Origin: Paenibacillus pinihumi DSM 23905 = JCM 16419
GTDB lineage: Bacteria; Bacillota; Bacilli; Paenibacillales; Paenibacillaceae
NCBI RefSeq assembly: GCF_000422505.1
Contig: NZ_AULX01000020.1
Coordinates: forward strand, 112,244 to 176,243
DNA length: 64,000 nt
Direction: 5' to 3'
The notes below the pieces were generated by a model that was not told where the DNA came from, did not search any database, and was given only the letters and a program-made list of their open reading frames with translations. The translations under genes were made by a program, and so were the position numbers. Of this stretch, positions 1 to 8,709 are shown in pieces; positions within the stretch are counted from its first letter, which is position 1, and every line of letters begins with the position of its first letter.

Positions 1-1020
1 CTCCTTGGCATATAAGGAAAACAACGGGGCTGTCGGCCACAATCGAAGAGCTTCATTCAGTACCATGCGGACGTATTTCAGCTCACGCACCTGCAAGTAG
101 CTTGGAATCGGATCTGTCAGGACCCGGTCCACCTCTTCATAAGACTTGCTCAGTGCTTCCGGATTTTTCAAGAGGTAATAGATTGCAAAGGACAGCAGGC
201 CGCTTGTTGTCTCATGTCCGGCAATTAGAAACGTAATCATCTGATAACGAATGTTCTCATCATCCAGTGCTTCGCCTGTATCCGGGTCCTTGCCGCTGAG
301 CATATGGGACAGCAGGTCATCCCCGCCTTCTGGGCCATGCGCCTTGCGCTCTGCAATAATTTTATCCACCAAGGAGAACATCACCTGAATGTCATGCTTG
401 AACTGGCGTTTGGTCATAACCATCAGCTTATCCTGAATATTCAGCCGCTGAAGCTGGCTCATCGCTTCGCCAAGCCCCCGCACCATACTGGTAATAAACG
501 GATGGGGCTGATCGCGGTAAAAGCTGTTAAAGCGGTAATTGAAGCCGCATAATCCGATCGTATCGAGCGTCAGCCGGGTCATGTCCTCCGGCACATCTAC
601 GCTCTCATCCGGGTTCAGGCGTGCCCATTTTTGCACAAGCTGCAGTGCCAGATCAACCATCATCGTATGATAGCCCTGCATGGCGCGCTGGCTAAAACTC
701 GGCAGCAAAATATTATGAGCCTTCTGCCAGTTCGGCTCCGCGGTATGACTCGTGAACAAGCCGTCCCCGGCAAATGCGCGCACATTTTGCAATGCCTGCC
801 CTACACGCTTGTCAAAGCGGGATTCATCACATGCCTCCTTTACAAGTTCGTAGCTGGATACAAAAATTTCACTTCTTCCCGGCATATCCAAACGGATGAT
901 CGGGCCGTACTCATTAGCGAGCTTGACGATCGACTGAACGGGCTCCTCCGAATTTATTTGCGGCAGGTTCCCAAGGGGACCAAAGGTTTTAGGCTGAGGG
1001 ATTTTGACAGAGGAATTCAT
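1..1020 (-). CDS. CYP102-family fatty-acid hydroxylase, N-terminal 340 residues (P450 BM3/CypB/CypD type), cut by window edge
   Basis: Only the first 340 residues of the heme domain are present; the heme-cysteine loop and, if it is a normal CYP102, the fused FAD/FMN reductase lie beyond position 1. The protein is very close to Bacillus megaterium P450 BM3: it shows the oxygen-activation I-helix AGHETTSG, the ExxR motif in [11 protein letters not shown], and the active-site loop AGDGLFTS containing the BM3 Phe87 equivalent. The BM3 Arg47 equivalent is kept (PGRSEIF) but Tyr51 is Phe. The family hydroxylates medium- and long-chain fatty acids at subterminal positions using NADPH, in the cytosol. 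The ATG at 1020 is chosen over an in-frame ATG at 1029 because AGGAAAGG (1030-1037) has normal spacing only to 1020. The Bm3R1-like repressor gene lies directly upstream on the same strand. Confidence 0.93.
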   Translation of the reverse strand, partial: MNSSVKIPQPKTFGPLGNLPQINSEEPVQSIVKLANEYGPIIRLDMPGRSEIFVSSYELVKEACDESRFDKRVGQALQNVRAFAGDGLFTSHTAEPNWQKAHNILLPSFSQRAMQGYHTMMVDLALQLVQKWARLNPDESVDVPEDMTRLTLDTIGLCGFNYRFNSFYRDQPHPFITSMVRGLGEAMSQLQRLNIQDKLMVMTKRQFKHDIQVMFSLVDKIIAERKAHGPEGGDDLLSHMLSGKDPDTGEALDDENIRYQMITFLIAGHETTSGLLSFAIYYLLKNPEALSKSYEEVDRVLTDPIPSYLQVRELKYVRMVLNEALRLWPTAPLFSLYAKE

Positions 1021-1128
1021 GCTGCTCATCCTTTCCTATTATGAATTTGGTATTATTTCAGTTGATTTTCCTATAGTTGCTAGTTTTCCAAAGAAGAGCC
1101 AATAGTTATGCATTTGATATCAATTAAC

Positions 1129-1146
1129 GGAATGAATATTCATTCC
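1129..1146. promoter_or_regulatory. FatR/Bm3R1-type operator, copy 1
   Basis: A perfect 18-bp palindrome, GGAATGAATATTCATTCC, in the gap between the TetR gene and the P450 gene. An identical copy sits upstream of the TetR gene at 1875-1892. It closely resembles the perfect palindrome to which Bm3R1 binds in B. megaterium, so it is inferred to be the repressor's operator controlling a promoter in front of the P450 gene. Confidence 0.82.
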
Positions 1147-1275
1147 CAATCTTGCAGAAGGACATTTACGGAGCTTCATCATCCGTAATGTTCTCCCCTT
1201 TAACGCCTTCACACATGCGAATATAGCTAACGCTATCCTTTCCGACTGCTGCTGCATGACTTGAGTGCTTTCTTC

Positions 1276-1854
1276 CTAATTGGAAAGCACCCGCACCGCA
1301 TCCCAGCAGCACTCCTCAAGCTGGGAAAGCAGTTCCGTCGTCTCTTCCAGCTTGCCTGACCTAATCAATGTAAATACTCGTGTGAAAGCACCGAATACGA
1401 TAGCAATCAGAGCGTCGGCCGGAAGCGGGCGAATCATGCCTTGCTGCTTGCCCCTGTCAATATAAGCGTGGAAGAAATCAAGCAGCTGCTGAAAGGTATT
1501 ACGGCTTGTTTCATCCAGACAGTATGCATTGCTATGAGTCTCAATAAAATATTGCTCATGCAAATGCTTCTGTGCAAAGCGGACCATTCCGTAAAACAAG
1601 TGGGTGAATTGTTCCCGGATGCTGCCCTCAAAAGGATAATCCTGCATCATTGATTGATGTAACCGTTTGACGCCGTCTTGAAACAGCTCATTAACAAGAG
1701 CTTCCTTGTTCTCGAAATAACGGTAGATTGTCCCTGCTCCCACTTCCGCATTGTCAGCAATCATTGGAACCGTTGTCCCGTCATACCCGCGCTCCGCAAA
1801 TAAAATAAGCGCTGCTTCGGCGATTTTATCCCGCTTGCTTATCGTGGCTTCCAC
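1276..1854 (-). CDS. fatR: TetR-family repressor, Bm3R1/FatR type
   Basis: A 192-residue TetR regulator. The N-terminal helix-turn-helix, with FAERGYDGTTVPMIADNAEV and GTIYRYFENKEALVNELFQ, is nearly the same as that of Bm3R1/FatR, which represses its own operon and CYP102 and is released by fatty acids. An ATG six codons earlier (1872) opens the longest frame, but GTG at 1854 is preferred: AGAGGGG lies eight bases before it, the protein then begins MEATISK like Bm3R1 (MESTPTK), and the operator at 1875-1892 falls fully upstream. It is followed on the same strand by the P450 gene after a 255-bp gap that holds the second operator, so regulator and enzyme form a classic pair. Confidence 0.92.
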   Translation of the reverse strand: MEATISKRDKIAEAALILFAERGYDGTTVPMIADNAEVGAGTIYRYFENKEALVNELFQDGVKRLHQSMMQDYPFEGSIREQFTHLFYGMVRFAQKHLHEQYFIETHSNAYCLDETSRNTFQQLLDFFHAYIDRGKQQGMIRPLPADALIAIVFGAFTRVFTLIRSGKLEETTELLSQLEECCWDAVRVLSN

Positions 1855-1874
1855 TGCATCATCCCCTCTCATGC

Positions 1875-1892
1875 GGAATGAATATTCATTCC
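1875..1892. promoter_or_regulatory. FatR/Bm3R1-type operator, copy 2 (autoregulation)
   Basis: The same perfect palindrome GGAATGAATATTCATTCC as at 1129-1146, placed between the promoter at 1903-1932 and the GTG start of the TetR gene. A repressor bound here would block the start of transcription, implying autoregulation. Confidence 0.82.
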
Positions 1893-1902
1893 TTGTAGGC
1901 TT

Positions 1903-1932
1903 ATTTTAACAAATCGGCACCCCCCAATGCAA
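1903..1932 (-). promoter_or_regulatory. Promoter of the fatR-like gene
   Basis: On the minus strand TTGCAT (1927-1932) and TAAAAT (1903-1908) are separated by 18 bp, a fair sigma-A match. The palindromic operator begins 10 bp downstream of the -10 box. Confidence 0.6.
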
Positions 1933-2056
1933 ATGTATGAAGGAGTGCACCAAAATAAGCATGTGGAATGACAAATTAAGTGAGGGCCAGCAGTAAATTT
2001 ATCTGCCGCAAGCCCTCACTTTTCAACTTCTATGTATCTGGTAGTAACGCTTGCCT

Positions 2057-2665
2057 CTATTCCCCTGTCGGCGGGTCCGTGTGCAAATCTTCATCAGGGC
2101 TGGCAAGTACCCAGCGTGTAAAGACGACCTCAAGCCCGGCACGTGTCGGCGAGCAGACAAACGGGCCAGCCTGCTTGTCTGTCGCATAAGGAAAACGCGC
2201 TACCCGGATTGTGCGCCAGCCTTCAGACTGTGAGCGGGCTCTAATAATGACCGCGTCCTTTTGGCGTGAAGCACGAATGGTCACATCCTGGCCGACCCAC
2301 TGCGGCGCAGGCGCAAGCGACCAGTCGGAGTAGCCGTCAGTCACCACCACAGCTACATGAGGCACGCCGTCATTCAGCTCAACGCCTGCCTTGATCCATT
2401 GCTGGGGACCATGCCAGAGCATCAGCCCAGCCTGATCATAGAGCTCTGTAAAAGAACTGAGCTTAAACGTGACTTCCATTGCACTGTTGTCTTCCCATGG
2501 CGCAAGCAGTGCATGTCCGTCTCTGTGCTCGAATTCGTACAGCGTCTTTTCCCAGTAGTCGCTCCCATGCTTTGCCCCTACGCGCAGACAACCGTCCTCG
2601 TGCTCTAACGATACAGGTGCAGTCGTCCATTCCCCCGTATCCCAAGGAATATTTGTATAGGACAT
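2057..2665 (-). CDS. DUF1349 family protein (concanavalin-like fold)
   Basis: A 202-residue soluble protein recognised as DUF1349, the family that includes B. subtilis YesU and the misnamed regulation-of-enolase protein 1. Family features seen are the early NIPWDTGEWTT segment and LYDQAGLMLWHGPQQWIKAGVE, typical of its beta-sandwich core. Members are thought to bind carbohydrate, but no catalytic residue set is agreed and no function is claimed. ATG 2665 is chosen because AGGAG lies seven bases upstream; the preceding TTG would sit against it. It lies 42 bp downstream of the flavin oxidoreductase gene on the same strand, so the two are probably co-transcribed. Confidence 0.85.
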   Translation of the reverse strand: MSYTNIPWDTGEWTTAPVSLEHEDGCLRVGAKHGSDYWEKTLYEFEHRDGHALLAPWEDNSAMEVTFKLSSFTELYDQAGLMLWHGPQQWIKAGVELNDGVPHVAVVVTDGYSDWSLAPAPQWVGQDVTIRASRQKDAVIIRARSQSEGWRTIRVARFPYATDKQAGPFVCSPTRAGLEVVFTRWVLASPDEDLHTDPPTGE

Positions 2666-2707
2666 CAACCTTCTCCTCCTCGGCTTTATCTACCCGTTAT
2701 TTTTTGC

Positions 2708-3766
2708 TCAAGCTGACGGATGCTCAGCTTCCCACTTTGCCACTTCTTCACGGACGATCGGCGCCACCTTGGTACCCAGCAGCTCAATGGCCTTCATCAC
2801 TTCGTCATGAGGCATCGTACCCAGCGGAACATGCATCAGGAAGCGGGTGACGCCGACCTGCTTGCGCAGGTGAATGATTTTTTGCGCTACAGTCTCTGGT
2901 GACCCTACATACAGGGCGCCATCAAAACTTCTGGCCGCATCAAAATTAGCCCGTGTATACCGTCCCCAGCCACGCTCGGCACCAAGCACATTCATCCGGT
3001 CCTGGGTCGACGGGAAGAACAAATTCGCCGCTTCCTCATCTGTATCCCATACAAATCCGTGCGAATGGGATGCGACCGGAAGCTGGCTTGGGTCATGCCC
3101 TGCAAGTGCAGCCGCTTTTTTATACAATTGGACAAGCGGAGCAAAATGCGCAGGACTTCCTCCGATAATCGCAAGCGCCAGCGGCAATCCCAGCGTTCCT
3201 GCCCGGATGACCGACTCAGCCGTCCCTCCGCTTCCAATCCATACAGGCAGCGGTTGTTGTACCGGACGCGGATATACGCCAAGGTTATGAATAGCAGGAC
3301 GGTGTCCGCCTCTCCAGCTGACTTTCTCGGAAGCCCGGATAGCCAGCAGCAGCTCCAGGTTTTCCTCGAACAGCTCCTCATAATCTTTCAGGTCAAATCC
3401 GAACAGCGGGAAGGATTCGATAAAAGAGCCTCTCCCCGCCATAATTTCCGCCCGCCCGTTCGACAGCCCGTCCAGCGTAGCAAAATCCTGAAAGACCCGC
3501 ACCGGATCTGCGGAAGAAAGCACAGTTACTGCGCTTGTCAGCCGGATGCGTGTGGTCATGGGAGCCGCAGCGGCGAGTACAACGGCGGGATTCGAGGCAG
3601 CGAAATCCTCACGGTGATGCTCTCCTACCCCATATACATCCAGCCCGATCCGGTCGGCCAGTACAATCTCCTCCACAATTTCGCGAAGCCGCTGCGCATG
3701 GCTGATGACCTCTCCTGTATGAACATCCGGTGATGTGTCGACGAATGTGCTGATTCCAATTTCCAT
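2708..3766 (-). CDS. LLM-class flavin-dependent oxidoreductase (bacterial luciferase-like)
   Basis: A 352-residue protein of the luciferase-like monooxygenase superfamily, a TIM barrel using reduced FMN or F420. Family signatures include LADRIGLDVYGVGEHH near residue 40, RIRLTSAVTVLSSADPVRV, and the FMN-phosphate-type GSPETVAQKI near the C-terminus. The physiological substrate cannot be read from the sequence. ATG 3766 is used rather than TTG 3775 because GAGGAGG is ten bases upstream of the ATG and only one base from the TTG. A paralogue of the same subfamily is encoded at 39365-40429. The DUF1349 gene follows closely. Confidence 0.88.
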   Translation of the reverse strand: MEIGISTFVDTSPDVHTGEVISHAQRLREIVEEIVLADRIGLDVYGVGEHHREDFAASNPAVVLAAAAPMTTRIRLTSAVTVLSSADPVRVFQDFATLDGLSNGRAEIMAGRGSFIESFPLFGFDLKDYEELFEENLELLLAIRASEKVSWRGGHRPAIHNLGVYPRPVQQPLPVWIGSGGTAESVIRAGTLGLPLALAIIGGSPAHFAPLVQLYKKAAALAGHDPSQLPVASHSHGFVWDTDEEAANLFFPSTQDRMNVLGAERGWGRYTRANFDAARSFDGALYVGSPETVAQKIIHLRKQVGVTRFLMHVPLGTMPHDEVMKAIELLGTKVAPIVREEVAKWEAEHPSA

Positions 3767-3893
3767 GCTGTACAATCCTCCTCGTATATGACCATCGCAG
3801 GCTCAATGGAAGCTGCTTATTTTCTTTGAAAGAACCGATCATTCTTATCATACCCCATGTACATCTTCCCTGCATTAATGATTTTCCAGTTTC

Positions 3894-4604
3894 TTACGCA
3901 TCCAACAATTCGGTCACCTTACACAATTCAACCAGCCGGGCAGCACCGTTAAATTGATCCCGGTTACGCTGGTGAATGCGGCCCAAGGCATCCTCGGTTA
4001 CCTTTTTTGCTTTTTCAATACTGTGATGCTCTACCGCCTGAACGATTTCCCGCATATGATCCAAAAAATAAACCGTTCTCCGCAGCATGCGGATGAGCAG
4101 AATTTGCCGGATATGCACCGCTGTAAAGATCCGGTAGCCATTTTCGGGATCACGGTCAGGCGTTATTAGCCCTTCCTTCTCCCAATGCCGGATCGCCGAA
4201 GACTGGACAGCCGTATAGGCTGATACTTCGCCGATGGACATATAGGCTTTCTGCTTTTTGTTCCCTGCGGGCGGGAGATCGGGGTTTTGCAGCAATGCCA
4301 GCGTCTGGTCGGCAATAGTCTTTTCATGGTGCAGTTCAGCCTGTTCCTTATTAATAAGCCAGAAGGCGCTGTCCATCTCCCCATTCTGAATATGAACCAT
4401 GGCCTTGCAGGCAACCGGAACCCCGTAAGCCGGAATCAGGGCACGCAGACAACGGAAATATTCGAGATGCACCCTCGTGTACAGCCGGTATCCGTTGCCG
4501 GCGCGCTCCGGGGACGGAACGACTCCCCAAGCCTCATAATGCCGCAAAGCGCTGGTGCTGATATGAAGCTCTCTAGCAATATCGATTGGCCTGTAATATT
4601 CCAT
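3894..4604 (-). CDS. MerR-family regulator with two tandem MerR DNA-binding domains
   Basis: A 236-residue protein that begins with a MerR winged helix (IDIARELHISTSALRHYEAW ... NGYRLYT, residues 7-43) and carries a second complete one (MSIGEVSAYTAVQSSAIRHW ... NGYRIFT, about residues 121-161), each followed by a helical segment. MerR proteins normally have one such domain and dimerise; here one chain carries two, suggesting a pseudo-dimer or recognition of a longer site. The start has GGGGGAG five bases upstream. It is divergent from the UvrA-like gene across a 233-bp gap, and MerR proteins often activate a divergently placed resistance gene, so that gene is the likely target. Confidence 0.85.
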   Translation of the reverse strand: MEYYRPIDIARELHISTSALRHYEAWGVVPSPERAGNGYRLYTRVHLEYFRCLRALIPAYGVPVACKAMVHIQNGEMDSAFWLINKEQAELHHEKTIADQTLALLQNPDLPPAGNKKQKAYMSIGEVSAYTAVQSSAIRHWEKEGLITPDRDPENGYRIFTAVHIRQILLIRMLRRTVYFLDHMREIVQAVEHHSIEKAKKVTEDALGRIHQRNRDQFNGAARLVELCKVTELLDA

Positions 4605-4837
4605 CCCGTCTCCCCCTTCTATTAGTTATCTAACTATAGCAAATACAACCCGCAGCTTCAAACACTCTAGTAGAACATTAAAGCGCGTCGCAAATGTTAT
4701 GCCTAGAAACTCAAGATATTTAAATAAAAAAATAAACCAACCTTGGCACTTGCATGAGAGTTGTAAACTTATATAGCAAACTTCTTTTCTGGAACATCAG
4801 AATTGAAAACGAGAATGAATGACGGAGGTTCGAACGT

Positions 4838-7333
4838 ATGAATCAAACCATTGAAATTCGGGGTGCACGGGAAAATAATCTCCAGAACGTAACGCTTCAT
4901 ATTCCCAAATACAAGCTGGTCGTGCTGACCGGGCCTTCAGGCTCCGGGAAATCGACTCTCGCCATGGATACACTCCAACGGGAATGTCAGCGCCAGTATA
5001 TGGAATCGATGGGAATGACAGCGGAGACGATCGCCAAACCGAAGGTGGATGCCATCATCGGCCTCTCGCCTTCAATCAGTGTCGGCCAGCATGTGACGAA
5101 TCGGAATCCCCGCTCTACAGTAGGCACCATAACCGACATTCATACCTATTTGAGAGTCATTTACGAAAAGCTGGGTGAGCGGCCGTGTCCTCACTGCGGC
5201 ACACGATTTGTCCCTGGACCGGATCATGAAGCCTCCGGAGCAGATGCTGGAGATGATGATACTCATCATTTCATTGCCTGTCCTCATTGCGGCGGAACTA
5301 TGGAACAACTAGTGAGAAGGCATTTCTCCTATAACACCCCGGAGGGTGCCTGTGAGGAATGCGGAGGGCTGGGTCATACGCTAACCTTGAATCTGGAAGC
5401 GGTATTTGATGAGGAACGCAGTCTGAACGGCGGATGCGTCACGATCTGGTACGATAGCTTCATCCAGCATTACAGCTCCATTCTGGAAGCGGCATCGAAG
5501 CATTATGGTATCGTATTCGATCCCGACCTTCCGCTCAGGTCTTATAACCATGTACAACGGGACCTGCTGTATTACGGGGTCGAGAGCGAGAAATTTTCCA
5601 GCCATTATCCGGATGCCAATCCGCCCAAGTCCGTGACGGCAGGCAAATTTGAAGGTGTTGTAACCGGGATCTGGAGACGGTATAAGGAAAAAGGCAGTGA
5701 ATCCGGAGAATCCGCATTGTTCAGCGAGCATGTCTGCCATTCCTGCAACGGGGCGAGACTGAAAAAAGCAATTTGCGAAGTAACCGTTGGCGGCGCAGCC
5801 ATCTCTGACATTTCCGGCTGGTCGCTCCAGAATGCGGCAGCATGGCTTGACAAGCTCATGGGAGAGCTGCAGCCTGAAGAAAAGGAGCAGGTGGAAACGC
5901 TGCTTCATGATTTAACGCTCCATACGAAACGAATCGTCGATGTGGGACTTGGCTACTTGTCCCTCAGCCGGCAGTCCATCACATTATCCGGCGGAGAGGC
6001 ACAACGGCTTCGTCTTGCTTCCGTTCTCGGCTCGGGCTTAACGGGAGTGCTCTATATTCTTGATGAGCCTACAGCCGGACTGCACCCGCGGGATACAGCC
6101 GGGCTGATCCAGGTGCTCAAGCAGCTCCGGGATCTGGGAAATACAGTACTCGTCATCGAGCATGACGTTGAAATGATGCACGCGGCCGACCATGTTATCG
6201 ATATGGGACCCGGGGCAGGAAGCTTCGGCGGACGGGTTGTCGGGGAAGGCACACTCGCTGAGCTGCTGAATCACTCTGCTTCCGTGACTGGTGCATTCCT
6301 GCGCGAGGAAGAAAAGCGGACAGCAAACATGAAGACCAGGCGGACAGGTAACGGAAGCTTTATTAAAGTTCATGACGCTCATGACCGGAATCTGAAGCAC
6401 ATCGACGTCTCCTTCCCTCTCGGCTGTCTGGCGGCATTGACCGGCGTCTCCGGTTCCGGAAAATCGACGCTGCTGTTTGACCTTGTAGCTGCCGGAGGAA
6501 CCGATGAACAGCTGCGCAGCGGGTGCAGGAGCATCACCGGCTTGAACGCCGTCGACAGCATCGTGACCGTCGACCAGTCGCCGATCGGCCGGATGAGCCG
6601 TTCCAATGTCGCGACCTATACCGATGTATTTACAGCAATACGCTCCCTGTATGCCGCACTTCCCGCAGCCAAACAGGCTGGACTGACCGCAAAGCACTTC
6701 TCTTTCAATACACAGGGCGGACGATGCGAGCACTGTCAGGGACTTGGCGCTGTGCCGATGGATATGTTCTTCCTGCCGGGCCTTGAGGTCCGCTGCCCGG
6801 TCTGCCGCGGCAAACGCTTTAAAGACGAGGTGCTTGCTGTTACCTATAAAGGACTGTCCATCTCCGATCTGCTGGATCTGACCATTGAGGAAAGTCTCCC
6901 CCTGCTTCAGGGACAGACACGAATGGATGCCCAAATCGCTCTGCTAAGTGAAGTCGGGCTTGGTTACCTGCATTGGGGACAGTCCATCCGAACGTTGTCG
7001 GGTGGTGAAGGCCAGCGGATCAGACTGGCCAAGGAGCTAAGCGGCAAAACAAAACGCCATACGCTTTACCTGCTTGATGAGCCTTCCACAGGACTTCATC
7101 CACGGGATACCCGCCAGTTGCTCGTGCTGCTGAACAGACTGGTGGATGCGGGCAACAGCGTTATCGTCGTAGAGCATAATCTGGATGTGATTCGTGAATG
7201 TGACTGGGTGATTGATATCGGTCCGGAAGGCGGGCATGATGGTGGAGAGCTCGTAGCCGCCGGGACACCGGAAGCAGTCGCCGCAGTCAGCGCTTCGCAT
7301 ACCGGCAGATATTTGAGACAGGCGCTTGTCTAG
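4838..7333 (+). CDS. UvrA2-type ABC ATPase (excinuclease subunit A paralogue)
   Basis: An 831-residue protein with two ABC ATPase halves. Half one has Walker A GPSGSGKSTL (32-41), zinc-finger cysteines (CPHCGTRF, CPHCGG, CEECGGLG), signature LSGGEAQRLRLA and Walker B ILDEPTAGLHPRD. Half two has GVSGSGKSTL, CEHCQGLG and CPVCRGKRF, LSGGEGQRIRLAKEL and LLDEPSTGLHPRD. Housekeeping UvrA is about 940-960 residues; the shorter length fits the class II UvrA2/DrrC group, often found with antibiotic biosynthesis or resistance and thought to protect DNA from intercalators or alkylators. GGAGG lies nine bases before the ATG. The divergent tandem-MerR gene is the likely regulator. Resistance is inference. 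Confidence 0.87.
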   Translation: MNQTIEIRGARENNLQNVTLHIPKYKLVVLTGPSGSGKSTLAMDTLQRECQRQYMESMGMTAETIAKPKVDAIIGLSPSISVGQHVTNRNPRSTVGTITDIHTYLRVIYEKLGERPCPHCGTRFVPGPDHEASGADAGDDDTHHFIACPHCGGTMEQLVRRHFSYNTPEGACEECGGLGHTLTLNLEAVFDEERSLNGGCVTIWYDSFIQHYSSILEAASKHYGIVFDPDLPLRSYNHVQRDLLYYGVESEKFSSHYPDANPPKSVTAGKFEGVVTGIWRRYKEKGSESGESALFSEHVCHSCNGARLKKAICEVTVGGAAISDISGWSLQNAAAWLDKLMGELQPEEKEQVETLLHDLTLHTKRIVDVGLGYLSLSRQSITLSGGEAQRLRLASVLGSGLTGVLYILDEPTAGLHPRDTAGLIQVLKQLRDLGNTVLVIEHDVEMMHAADHVIDMGPGAGSFGGRVVGEGTLAELLNHSASVTGAFLREEEKRTANMKTRRTGNGSFIKVHDAHDRNLKHIDVSFPLGCLAALTGVSGSGKSTLLFDLVAAGGTDEQLRSGCRSITGLNAVDSIVTVDQSPIGRMSRSNVATYTDVFTAIRSLYAALPAAKQAGLTAKHFSFNTQGGRCEHCQGLGAVPMDMFFLPGLEVRCPVCRGKRFKDEVLAVTYKGLSISDLLDLTIEESLPLLQGQTRMDAQIALLSEVGLGYLHWGQSIRTLSGGEGQRIRLAKELSGKTKRHTLYLLDEPSTGLHPRDTRQLLVLLNRLVDAGNSVIVVEHNLDVIRECDWVIDIGPEGGHDGGELVAAGTPEAVAAVSASHTGRYLRQALV

Positions 7334-7355
7334 CATCAGCCAAGCATCAAGAAGA

Positions 7356-7405
7356 GGGGCTATCTGGAGAGTCAGTGGGAACTGACATCTGGATGCCCCG
7401 TTTTT
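7356..7405 (+). terminator. Terminator of the UvrA2-type gene
   Basis: A long imperfect hairpin: GGGGC...GTCAGT, loop GGGA, ACTGAC...GCCCC, followed by GTTTTTG. It begins 23 bp after the stop codon. Confidence 0.8.
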
Positions 7406-7429
7406 GTTGAATGTTATCCGGCTTTCAAG

Positions 7430-7519
7430 TCTTACGAGAACAAACAGATCCATATGATTTTGGATCTGGAATCGTTGATCTCCAAGCACCATGCAGCTCG
7501 CGTGCTTGATGAAATTTGA
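7430..7519 (+). pseudogene. Possible transposase N-terminal scrap (IS1182-like)
   Basis: Thirty codons without a start read SYENKQIHMILDLESLISK followed by HHAARVLDEI and a stop. This resembles the opening of IS1182-family transposases, where a short loop leads into a 'LEDLVPEDHLARKVDEI'-like helix. The rest of the element is missing; up to 7668 the sequence has only stop-interrupted frames, so any insertion sequence here is badly decayed. It lies between the UvrA2-type terminator and CRISPR array 1. The match is short and from memory, so this is a low-confidence call. Confidence 0.3.
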
Positions 7520-7668
7520 AGCCATCCCGGACGAGCAGTTATCTGCTCATTATATGGGGGCAATTGCAGCGCATTGAAGAAGCAGCTGAAGCTCATCCGG
7601 GAAGATTTTCTCCTATGGTTAGCACAGCTTCACTGGAACACGGTGTGGGAAGAGTCAAAGGCAAAAGG

Positions 7669-8430
7669 CGATTAAATGTCGCACTCACATAGAGTGCGAC
7701 ATCATCATAGAACATTCGTTCGTGTTCCGCAAGGGTTTCAATCCACGCACTCACATAGAGTGCGACGCGTAATGCGAGCAAGTCGCCCATAGAGCTGCGG
7801 GTTTCAATCCACGCACTCACATAGAGTGCGACGGGATATTACGCCCAAGAGTTGAATCAATGTTGATGTTTCAATCCACGCACTCACATAGAGTGCGACG
7901 TTTCCTACTTTCCAACATTCAATTTTGCCATCCAGTTTCAATCCACGCACTCACATAGAGTGCGACGGTTGAAAACATGCGAGCGAAATCTACTAGGATG
8001 GTTTCAATCCACGCACTCACATAGAGTGCGACAATATCGCCCTTTACAATCTTCCTATCCTCCAAATGTTTCAATCCACGCACTCACATAGAGTGCGACG
8101 TGAATTCCAATGGAGTAACTTATCATCAGTTCATGTTTCAATCCACGCACTCACATAGAGTGCGACCGACTTGTACTTGTGTCCCATCGGTATAATTATG
8201 GTTTCAATCCACGCACTCACATAGAGTGCGACCGCGGCGCTGTTCATCAAGGCGACGATTTTGATGTTTCAATCCACGCACTCACATAGAGTGCGACAAG
8301 TTACAATGTACAGTTGCAAGTCTATATAGATGTTTCAATCCACGCACTCACATAGAGTGCGACAGAATCTGTTGCTGCACCTCTGGCGGCAATGAATCGT
8401 TTCAATCCACGCACTCACATAGAGTGCGAC
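7669..8430 (-). CRISPR. CRISPR array 1, type I-C repeat, 11 intact repeats plus one degenerate terminal repeat
   Basis: Eleven identical 32-nt repeats begin GTTTCAATCCACGCACTCAC on the plus strand and end GAGTGCGAC, at 7735, 7801, 7868, 7935, 8001, 8068, 8135, 8201, 8266, 8332 and 8399. A twelfth, at 7669-7700, keeps only its 3' 20 bases. Spacers are 33-35 nt and all different. The complement, ending GTGGATTGAAAC, is the usual crRNA sense of type I-C repeats, so the array is read leftward from a leader at 8431; the worn repeat is then at the oldest end. No cas gene is in the window. The short frames that open inside the array are repeat artefacts, not genes. Confidence 0.98.
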
Positions 8431-8614
8431 AGCGAAAATGAGTGGAATTATCCCCTTAAGGGGAGTAATTCCAAGAAAATCTTGCAAAAACAATACATTC
8501 AAGAAAATAAAAATCATTGACTTTTTTACTTATCTATGATTTTTATGCATTTTCGACAAATTTCGAGGTGCGAAGGACCCGGGGATTTTATGGGAGCTTC
8601 ACATTCGCACCAGA
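8431..8614 (-). promoter_or_regulatory. Leader of CRISPR array 1
   Basis: An AT-rich stretch with no gene next to the newest repeat. It starts AGCGAAAATG, exactly as the leader of array 2 does, and after a divergent part holds a 64-bp block (8551-8614) nearly identical to 30639-30702. The block contains an inverted repeat GGTGCGAA (8568-8575) / TTCGCACC (8604-8611). Matching position and sequence at two arrays mark it as a functional leader. Confidence 0.85.
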
Positions 8615-8685
8615 AATATTGCATCTCAACTATCTATTTGTTTGATATTCCAATTTAGAGTGATTCTACTAATTTATACTTTATA

Positions 8686-8709
8686 GGGCTGACACATAGG
8701 TGTCAACCC
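8686..8709 (-). terminator. Hairpin downstream of thrS, weak terminator candidate
   Basis: A stem with arms GGGTTGACAC and GTGTCAGCCC around a TAT loop region, 117 bp after the thrS stop on the minus strand. It is followed by TATAAAG rather than a T-tract. The same bases also read as TTGACA, a 15-bp gap, then TATAAA on the minus strand, so it could instead be a promoter pointing into the CRISPR leader. The two readings cannot be separated by eye. Confidence 0.35.

Noticed and set aside
631..1044. 137-codon plus-strand frame
   Set aside because: It is the antisense of the clearly coding CYP102 gene.
6038..6934. 298-codon minus-strand frame in the UvrA2-type gene
   Set aside because: Antisense shadow of a gene with all ABC motifs; no family match.
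7593..8517. Short minus-strand reading frames repeating ALYVSAWIET
   Set aside because: They are the translated CRISPR repeat, with no ribosome sites and with length set by spacers.
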